In this document: one piece after another, positions 56,563 to 64,000 of the stretch
How positions within the stretch are numbered: the stretch's first letter is position 1
How the letters are laid out: each line of letters opens with the position of its first letter
Assembly: GCA_037367405.1 (NCBI GenBank)
Contig: JAZKJV010006930.1
Span: 494,459-558,458, forward strand
DNA: 64,000 nucleotides
Direction of reading: 5' to 3'
Origin: Ottelia alismoides
Lineage: Eukaryota > Streptophyta > Magnoliopsida > Alismatales > Hydrocharitaceae
Made by a program: the position numbers and the translations under genes
Notes under the pieces: model-generated
The model's database searches: none
Told to the model about the DNA's origin: nothing
What the model saw: the letters and a program-made list of their open reading frames with translations, nothing else

Positions 56563-57473
56563 TGTTGTAAATAAGATTACCAGTTCATACATTAAACCGT
56601 ATAAAATCGGATCCAAATGAATTAACAGAGAAACGATACAGATTAAAATCATATTAATCATATGTTTCCCAATCATTATCCGATTATTCAATGTAAACAG
56701 GAACCGATTAAAAGAACAGAAACACAAAGACGGGCATGATCCAGAAAGGGTAAAACAATAAACGTATTGCGGCAAGCAATATAAAACAGAGATTAGTTTA
56801 GAAGTCACCGAAGCGTCCATGAAAATGGACTGTCCTTAGAGAAGATATCGCCCCCACAATACCGGTGCGTAGGGTACTGGCGATCCGCTCCCAGGATACG
56901 ACGGTTCACGATCGTCGTCGGCGCACACCAACGGGATCGTCCTTGATTGTACCTCAGAGAACTGCAGCCGAGAGAGGAGAAGCGAGTGAAGAAAAATCGA
57001 GTCAAGTGAGGGATATAAATAGAGGGGCTCGCGTCCTAAAAACGTGCCCATAATGGCGAGTTGAATTCCCATTTAAGTCGACTTACCAAATTAATCGTAC
57101 ACGATTAATTTAATCGACTTACCAAATGAAACCCACAGCAAAAGTATCGAGATCCGAATTGACTCTCCCGAGCCCGAGCCCGAGCCCGAGCCGGAGACGG
57201 AGCGGAGCGCGCGCGCGCGCGTGTGTGGTCCTCCATTCCTCCTCTCTACTATTGCTACAAGAGCTTGGGTTGTGAACTCATACATAAGTCCACCAAAAAG
57301 TTTAGTTCTCCCCGGTGTGGGACTAAACTTCCACCCAAACTCCATATTTCAAATTTGGGAATTCCCAACTTTCCCTCCAAACCATTTGGTTTCCCAATTG
57401 AAACCAAATTGAATGCCAATTGTAATTACATAGACTTTCCAATTAAAGTCTAAATACAACTTTGAATACAACA
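56563..57473 (-). repeat. 5' LTR of copia-A with two deletions
   Basis: 911 bp. Relative to the 3' LTR it lacks about 70 bp after GAGGAGAAGCGA (about 56982) and about 55 bp after CCTAAAAACG (about 57043). Each deletion ends in short direct repeats (GCGA; AAAAACG) in the intact copy. Confidence 0.93.
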
Positions 57474-57478
57474 ATATG

Positions 57479-57892
57479 CACATAAATAAAGGCATAAATT
57501 TATTGTCTCAATATAGATAAATCGATTTCAGATGATGGTGTGTGTGTATTGGTGTACACATAACAGAATAATAAGGATAAAGGAACATGGACGCCTGCTT
57601 TTTTTCTCTCCTCCTACAGAGGTAGTGGTACTTTCTACTTGGAGTGTAGTTTCTGGTAGGCATCTTGTTAGCTGTGACAAGATTTCGTTCACTCACTACT
57701 ATTTTGGAAACCCGTCCAGGGGTTGCAAAGTTTGAGAAGCAGGATTACTGCACTTGAGCTTCTGCAGATCACAATGGACTTCAAGGTGTGGCAATAACTG
57801 GTTTAGTTTAGCTGTTCAATTTAGTTGTCAAATAGCTGGTGTTGTACTTCTGTTAACTTTCGATTTATATTTCTCGAGTCATGTCATATGAA
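57479..57892. other. Spacer between the two copia elements; possible captured terminal exon
   Basis: Part of the MULE interior once both copias are removed. On the plus strand an acceptor-like CTCCTCCTACAG (57608-57619) is followed by an open stretch (57620-57735) encoding VVVLSTWSVVSGRHLVSCDK and then ISFTHYYFGNPSRGCKV before TGA. This could be the last exon of another captured gene, in the opposite orientation to HAK/KUP. I do not recognise the family. It might equally be HAK/KUP intron or unrelated sequence. Confidence 0.3.
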
Positions 57893-57911
57893 ATATATGT
57901 TGTATTAAAAT

Positions 57912-60280
57912 TTGTACTTAGAGAAATTTCTTATATTTAAGAATGAGGCTGAGACACAAACAGGAAAAGTGCTTAAACGCCTTAGGTCAGATAGAGGAGG
58001 TAAATATACCTCTAACTCATTTGATGAACAATGCAAATCTTTTGGCATAGTTCATGAAGTTACGGCCCCATATTCACCGCAATCAAATGGGATAGCAGAA
58101 CGGAAAAATAGAACCTTAACTGACATGATCAATGCTCTCCTATAGAGTTCTGGACTTCCAACCTATATGTGGGGAGAAGCCTTGAATACGGCTTGCCATA
58201 TTCTGAATAGGGTTCCTCCGAGACATATGGAAAAATGTCCCTTTGAACTTTGGAGAAATAGGAAACCAAGTTTAAGATATCTCAAAGTGTGGAGCTGTCT
58301 CGCTAAGGTTTTAGTCCCAGAACACAAGAGAAATAAACTTGGCCCTAAAACTGTTGATGCGGTCTTCTTAGGTTACTTGGAAAATAGCTATGCATATAGG
58401 TTCTTGGTAATTCGGTCCGAGATACCGAGCATAGATGTCAACACTATTGTTGAACTCCGTGATTCTACCTTCTTTGAGGATGTCTTCCCATTGAAGACTG
58501 GGATTCCTCAGAATCTGACCATTGAGGGCGCCTCTACATCAAGATCTATTCCAGATCAAGTGGAAAGGATAACGAATGTAGGGGTTGAGACTCAACCTGA
58601 ACCCAATGATCTTTCTGAAGAGATTGAACCAAGGAGGAGTAAAATACCTCGGATAGCAAAGGATCTGGGTAGCGACTTCGTTGTCTACCAGATCGAGGGT
58701 GATCCACCAAGTTACAAGGAAGCCATGGCTTCATCTGAAGCAAAACAATGGAAGGAAGCCATCAAATCTGAGATGGATTCCATTATGACTAATGGAACTT
58801 GGGAGTTGGTTGATTTACCCAAAGCGTGCTCTACTATTGGGTGCAAGTGGGTGTTTAAGAGAAAGCTTAGACCTGACGGATCAATTGAAAAGTATAAAGC
58901 CAGATTAGTTGCCAAGGGCTTTAGGCAAAAGGAAGGTATCGATTATTTTGATACCTATTCCCCTGTGACTAGGATGACCACAATCCGTATGCTCATAGCA
59001 TTGGCATCTGTATATGATCTCTCTATCCACCAAATGGATGTGAAAACCGCCTTCTTGCATGGCAATCATGAGGAAGAGATCTATATGGATCAACCGGATG
59101 GGCTTGTGCCTGGGAATGAGGTAAAGGTTTGCAAGCTTGTCAAATCCCTTTACGGATTGAAACAAGCACCAAAGCAGTGGCATGAAAAATTTGACAAGAC
59201 TATTTTGTCATGTGGCTTTAAGGTTCATGAATCCGACAAGTGTGTCTATTCCAAAGTGAAAGGTGATGAGTGTATTATCTTATGCCTATATGTTGATGAC
59301 ATATTGTTGTTCGGATCACATATGAGGATTATTAATGAGACTAAGGCTTTCTTAAGTAGCAAGTTTGAGATGAAGGACATGGGTGTTGCTGATGTGATCT
59401 TGGGTCTCAAACTGACAAGGTCAGTTGATGGGATTGTAATTTCTCAATCTCACTATGTTGAGAAGGTACTTGAGAAATTTGGATATCAAGATTGCAAAGC
59501 TGTAAGCACTCCTTTTGATTCATCCAAAACGTTGTTTAAGAATAAAAGTGGAGTACATGTAGCTCAACTAAGGTATTCACAAGTGATAGGAAGTTTAATG
59601 TATTTTGCAAATTGCACGAGACCTGATATTTCATTCTCGGTTGCAAAGCTGAGTAGATACACTAGCTGTCCTGACCGTACTCACTGGGAGGATCTGGATC
59701 GAGTACTGAAGTACTTGAAGGGAAATATTTCCCTTAGTTTGCATTATGGTAGATATCCTTCTGTACTAGAAGGATACAGTGATGCAAGCTGGATAGGGAA
59801 AATAAAGGAGTCTGGGAGTAATGGTGTTACAGGGTATGTATTTACCCTTGGAGGCGATGCAGTCTCCTGGAGGTCTGTGAAACAGACCATTCTAGCTCGA
59901 TCCACTTTTGAGGCCGAGTTGTGTGCTTTGGACACCACTGGAATTGAGGCTGAATGGCTAAGGGAACTTCTGTCTGAAATTCCCATGGTAGGTCAGCCTG
60001 TTCCTGCGATCTTGGTACATTGTGATAATATGACCACAATTGCCAAGATCAAGAGTCAAAGTTCAATCAGAAAACAAGGAGACACATACAAATCAGACTT
60101 AAGACGTTAATGGATTTGGTGTCTCGAGGAGTGTTGGCTGTGGATTTTGTTGGATCCAAAGACAACACGGCAGATCCGTTGACTAAGGGACTTGATAGAT
60201 CTTTAGTCCTAAAGTCTAGGCTTGGGATGGGACTGAGACCCATTGGGAGTTCCTCTACAGTAGCAACCCAACCTATCTGA
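57912..60280 (+). pseudogene. copia-B partial integrase, RT and RNase H
   Basis: Starts at LEKFLIFKNEAETQTGKVLK inside the integrase core and continues with RSDRGGKYTSNS and YSPQSNGIAERKNR. A TAG at about 58144 replaces the Gln of ALLQS. The long frame from 58167 holds the rest of integrase, then RT with CKWVFKRKLRPDG, QMDVKTAFLHGNH, YVDDILLFGS and LKTFLSSKFEMKD-like text, and RNase H with ARSTFEAELCALDTTGIEAE and VHCDNMTTIAKIKS. A one-base deletion near 60055 shifts the frame; SKDNTADPLTKGLDRS and TVATQPI then follow in another frame to TGA near 60280. Confidence 0.92.
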
Positions 60281-60817
60281 GTGGAGATCGCACAAAGTAG
60301 GTTCAATGTGGTAATAACAAGCTGTTTGGAGGACTGGTTGGCACTCTAATCTTAATGCGTAAGAATGAGTGTCTTATTCCTGGAAGCCTGAGTGCCACTT
60401 AAGCTGCAAGTTTAGGAAGAGCGTAGGCTCTGAATGGGTTCAAGCCTTTGGGCAGGATGTTAGCAGTGCATCCTTGGAGAACGCCACCTATGTGAGTGTT
60501 ACTGTGGGCCGCAGTTAAAGGAAGAGGGTCTTTCCTGAATACACTCATAAAACAGGATAAGGGTGCATGGCCTTTAAGAGCACCAACCCTGAAGATAGCA
60601 TCAAGAACAACGCTTTGTTGTTTCTACCGTATACTTTAGCACTAAGGTCTGAAGTTCAAGATGTAGTTTACTTCGTTCCTGTTAAAGTGAAAGTAGTAAA
60701 CTCAGGTAGAGGTTCAAACCGGAAGGTACCTTTACTGAAAGCAAAGTGTAGGCAGCATAAAGAAGTATCTTAAATCCTTTTGAATCTCTTTTTCAAATTG
60801 GAGAATTCGTGGGGGAT

Positions 60818-61819
60818 TGTTGTATTTAAGTTTGTACTTAGGTTTTAATTGGGAAACCTATTAATTACAAATGGTATTAATTTGGTTTCAATTGGGAAAC
60901 CAAATGTTTGGAGGGAAAGTTGGGAATTCCCAAATTTGAAACTTGGTTGAATTTGGGTTGAAGTTTAGTACCACACCGTGGAGAACTAAATTTTTGGTGG
61001 ACTTATATATGAGTTCACACCCCAAGCTCTTGTAGCAATAGTAGAGAGGAGGAATGGAGGACCACACGCGCGCGCGCGCTCCGCTCCGTCTCCGGCTCGG
61101 GCTCGGGAGAGTCAATTCGGATCTCGATACTTTTGCTGCGGGTTTCATTTTGCTGATCGATTAAATTAATCATACAAATTAATTTAATCGCGATCACATT
61201 GAGAATCGGACTTGATCCAAACGGCTCGACTTAGCCGCAGTTTTGGAATCCGAATGGACACGACCGTTGAGGGGCATTTTCGGAAACCGAAGGGACTGCA
61301 CGCTAGGGCACGCGAGCCCTTCTTTTTATATCCCCCACCCGACGTCGTTTTTCTTCACTCGCAAGAAATCTCCACCCGCGGTCACTCTCGCGTCTGCGAC
61401 CTGTTTCTTCTCGGATGCAAGTCCTCGGAGGTGCTTTCAAGGACGGTCTCGTCGGTGTGCGCGGACGACGACCGTGAACCGTCGTATCCTGGGAGCGGAT
61501 CGCCCGTACCCAACGCACCGGTATTGTGGGGGCGAAATCCTCTCTAAGGACAGTTCATTTCATGGATGCTTCGGTGATATCTAACCTTATCTTTCTTGTA
61601 TTTTGTTTGCCGCAATTTATTTATTGCTTGCCCCTTTCTGGATCTCTCCTGTTTATTTGTTTCCGTATGATTATTCGATTCCCGTTTGCATATCATAATC
61701 GGATATTGAACTGAAAATGGATGACGTTAATGATATTGATCATTAATACTTTTATTTCCATTCGATTGGATCCGTATAATTATTGTTTATTATATGCATG
61801 GTTCATCCTGTTAACAACA
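60818..61819 (+). repeat. 3' LTR of copia-B
   Basis: 1002 bp, TGTTGTATTTAAG to GTTAACAACA, preceded by the PPT GTGGGGGAT. It is clearly more diverged from the copia-A LTRs than those are from each other. Confidence 0.92.
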
Positions 61820-61851
61820 ATATACTCTGAACTGTATATTTGAATCCGGTC

Positions 61852-62200
61852 GGGTGCGGGTGCGGGGAGCACCTGCCACGGGAGGCGACGATGGGGTTTG
61901 GGAGGATGCGGGTGTGAGAGAAGGGGTCGGGTGGGGCGAGGGGATGCATGTAATCGGGAGAGGCAACGACGAAGGGATACGGGTGGGAGAGATGGGCTGC
62001 GGGCGGCGAGGGGCTGCGGGTGTGCGGGAGAGAGGGTCGGGTGGGGCTGCGGGGATGCGGGAGAGAGGGTCGGGTGGGGCTGCGGGGATGCGGGGTGGGT
62101 GGGAAATCGGGGATGCGCACCGTCGATCGGGTATGCGATTGTACGGTTGGGAAGGTAGGTGTTGGGTGCTCCCTGCACCACCCGAGGCAGGGTCCTTAAT

Positions 62201-62203
<3 letters not shown>
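61852..62203 (-). repeat. Right terminal inverted repeat of the MULE-like element
   Basis: Complement of 49592-49914. It contains a tandem duplication of an about 33-bp unit GAGAGAGGGTCGGGTGGGGC + TGCGGGGATGCGG at 62030-62095, present once in the left repeat, which explains its greater length. High GC, in strong contrast with the flanking AT-rich DNA. Confidence 0.85.

Positions 62204-62243
<40 letters not shown>
62204..62243. repeat. (TA)20 microsatellite
   Basis: Uninterrupted TA repeat joining the MULE right end to element X5. Confidence 0.95.
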
Positions 62244-62246
<3 letters not shown>

Positions 62247-64000
62247 AAAACTTGAATTGAGGTGCCACCTTACCATGAGTATGGTGCGACACCTCTTAAG
62301 AGCCTTCCGATTTAGATCAACGGTGGTTAACAAAACTACTAAACTAAATCCAAAACCACCGTCGAAACAACCTCCAAATCGCTATTTTTAGAAAAAAATT
62401 TAAAATATTCCATTTGATTACGACATTATCTCGTTGCTTATTAATTACTCGAATTTAATTTCTAAATATAACATTCATCATGATCTTGGGTCTCTCGAAT
62501 TTCCAAAAGAAAAACTCGATAAGGATCCTCTCCCCCTCTCTCTTCTTCGTCAACACGATGTAGAGGCCGTGGCTGCATTTGGAGATGATGGTGTATGACA
62601 AAGATGACGGGGTGCATGACGATAATGGTTGAGTGGTAGGAACCGGTTGCCTATTCTTTGTTCTTTATTCATATTCTTAGTAATTTTTTATTCATCCATT
62701 GATTGAGATCCAGGTTATTTTACATTGCTTTTATTTTTTTATTTTGATTTTAGTTTTTCTTTTGATTTTGACTCCATATCGATCCAATATCCAATCGTCC
62801 TTGATTAGAGATCTTGCTTCTCCTCTATATAGATTACACAACATGTATATACACATCCGATTTTAAGTTAAGTTCTTTTTTAATTGCATTAATGACTTAT
62901 ACGCATGAAATTTTTATGTTCTGTGATTTTGATTGCGTTATTCTAACAATACGATTCAATAATTACAATACATATGATTATTTTACAATTCATTATCTCA
63001 TTTTGCAATGCCATGGTATATTTTACATTTAAACGATTTCTGCACCGCAAGTTCAAACATGCACCCGATATTTTTACATTATCTACATTCATTTTACATT
63101 TCACATTTTTCATGTTATCCTCTTTAAAGAATAAATGATAAATTACTGATTGATTCTTTTATTTTGCAGATCACACATAATTGTTACAATGAGAGCATGG
63201 ATTTTTACCAAAGGTACACATACTTTACAGCGGATGACGAATTTTGATAGACCTACGATATTAGAATGGAAGGACATTTAAAAAATTTACACATTAATAA
63301 TAAAAAATCTATTTTACAAAAATCACAATCATTTTACAAAAGAGACCATAAAATTTACAAAACAATATCACAGTTTACAAACTTTGCTCCGACAAAATGT
63401 TCTCAAAGAAAACTGCAGAATTTTTCAAAATAAATCAAATACAATTTACAAAAGATACTACAAAATTTACAATACAAACATCATTTTCTACAGAATTAGG
63501 AAGAAAGTTAGTTTTAGTGTATGCTACAATGTGCATTTTTTTAATTTAAGAATTTAAAAATACATCCCTTATTTAAACCTCCTAAAACAATATACGTATG
63601 ATGTGTAGCATATATAATGCGTTCGGAATTTACCCCATCAGATATATTAGGAAATACAGTTACAACAAAAATCCCATCATTGTACGAATATTTTCCACAT
63701 GTAAATCAATTAATTATGCCATTAAAAGTGTCCTATATTTTAGGAAACACAACTATACAGAACATACTATTTTGTGTCGAATTTGGACTTTTTTTCGTAC
63801 ATCAGTGACTATTATTTTTGTAATTTACAGCACATGATTGTAAAATATATCAATCTTTTGTAAATTGATAACAGTTATTTCAAAACGCAAGCATTTATTC
63901 CATCATATATTTCTGGAATATACAACGCACACTCATCGGGCTTGTCTAAATATAGCATATTCGATGACGTGGATTGTACTAATTAGGCATTTATTTAATA
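62244..64000. mobile_element. X-like non-autonomous element X5, right end outside window
   Basis: Starts GGGAAAACTTGAATTGAGGT with subterminal CACCTTACCATGAGTATGGTGCG, like X4. The interior follows X4 in order: a GATGATGG-rich part (62580-62640), T-rich text with ATTTTACATT words (62700-63170), then a dense set of TTTACAA/ATTTACA motifs (63270-63500). No transposase frame. The far end is beyond the window. Confidence 0.65.

Larger units (their letters stand above)
50936..57473 (-). mobile_element. Ty1/copia retrotransposon copia-A
   Basis: 6.54 kb on the minus strand, with a perfect 5-bp target duplication ATATG (50931-50935 and 57474-57478). The 5' LTR is 56563-57473 and the 3' LTR 50936-51970; both start TGTTGTATTCAAAG and end TTACAACA. 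Order gag-PR-IN-RT-RNase H identifies copia. LTRs look nearly identical apart from two deletions in the 5' copy, suggesting a recent insertion. The sequence after the 5' LTR (ATCTTAGAGAAGATATCTGG) is not the usual initiator-Met PBS and I could not assign a primer. Confidence 0.95.
57898..61819 (+). mobile_element. Ty1/copia retrotransposon copia-B, internally deleted
   Basis: Same family as copia-A but on the plus strand, with a perfect 5-bp target duplication ATATA (57893-57897 and 61820-61824). Only about 20 bp of the 5' LTR remain (TGTTGTATTAAAATTTGTAC); the sequence then jumps at CTTAG (57917-57921) into mid-integrase. CTTAG is present in both parent sequences (LTR GTACTTAGG and integrase GGCTTAGAG), so a microhomology-mediated deletion removed the 5' LTR remainder, gag, protease and half of integrase after insertion. 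It cannot transpose alone. Confidence 0.9.
49592..62203. mobile_element. Pack-MULE-like element carrying HAK/KUP gene fragment and two copia insertions
   Basis: Terminal inverted repeats of about 323 bp (49592-49914) and 352 bp (61852-62203) start GGGATTAAGGACTCTGCCTT and GGGATTAAGGACCCTGCCTC. Long GC-rich inverted repeats around a captured host gene fragment are the layout of Pack-MULEs (Mutator superfamily). Subtracting the copia elements leaves about 2.2 kb, a normal Pack-MULE size. The 9 bp outside are TATATATGT and TATATATAT, compatible with a 9-bp duplication but uninformative inside (TA)n. No MULE transposase is present. Confidence 0.72.

Noticed and set aside
56530..56820. N-terminal 97 residues of the long copia-A frame with membrane-like stretches
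   Set aside because: This part lies in the 5' LTR and short leader. The first ATG giving a copia gag is at 56529.

Overview
This window looks like a large, repeat-rich land-plant nuclear genome. I find no intact host gene: nearly every stretch can be assigned to a transposable element, many nested in one another. The plant assignment rests on Athila-type Ty3/gypsy elements with a primer-binding site matching plant tRNA-Asp, a plant-type RTE LINE, Ty1/copia elements, and a transposon carrying intron-containing pieces of a plant HAK/KUP potassium-transporter gene. I cannot name the species.

Region 1 (1-14508) holds two Athila elements of one family (A, LTRs about 3.7 kb). One runs on the minus strand, with gag, protease, RT and the start of RNase H at 1-5264, leader and PBS to 6601, and its 5' LTR at 6605-10266. 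It seems to have jumped into the 3' non-coding part of a second, plus-strand element, of which only 10267-14508 lies in the window. The two LTRs form a large inverted repeat.

Region 2 (14509-28200) is a graveyard of LTR copies of a related family (B). A minus LTR (14509-23843) is interrupted by a plus solo LTR (15369-19240) and by a nearly complete but broken RTE LINE (19949-22941, 16-bp target duplication). Three more LTR fragments follow, then a short piece resembling the N-terminus of a group VII ERF transcription factor (27900-28160).

Region 3 (29591-42672) is one complete non-autonomous Athila-like element with both LTRs. It lacks gag core, RT and integrase and encodes an unfamiliar Pro/Asp-rich protein joined to a retropepsin-like domain. 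Downstream of that ORF lie five PPT-like G-tracts, four with hairpins.

Region 4 (28185-29583 and 42673-64000) is a cluster of DNA transposons almost all bounded by microsatellites, mostly (TA)n. I distinguish three non-autonomous families: F (full-length foldbacks, six copies), G (two copies with palindromic ends) and X (about 0.3-1.8 kb, termini containing TCAAATGAG-like or GAATTGAGG motifs, interiors rich in TTTACAA; six copies). The largest unit (49592-62203) is a Pack-MULE-like element: about 320-350-bp GC-rich inverted repeats enclose a four-exon HAK/KUP fragment. It was expanded from about 2.2 kb by two copia insertions with perfect 5-bp target duplications (ATATG and ATATA). The second copia has lost everything from 20 bp into its 5' LTR to mid-integrase.

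The most unusual signals are (i) the microsatellite-bounded transposon cluster, (ii) the HAK-carrying MULE, (iii) an intron-like GT-AG segment and a G-box palindrome conserved among the giant LTRs, (iv) the PPT-like hairpin array, and (v) the protease-only non-autonomous Athila element. Boundaries were read by eye and identities were not computed.
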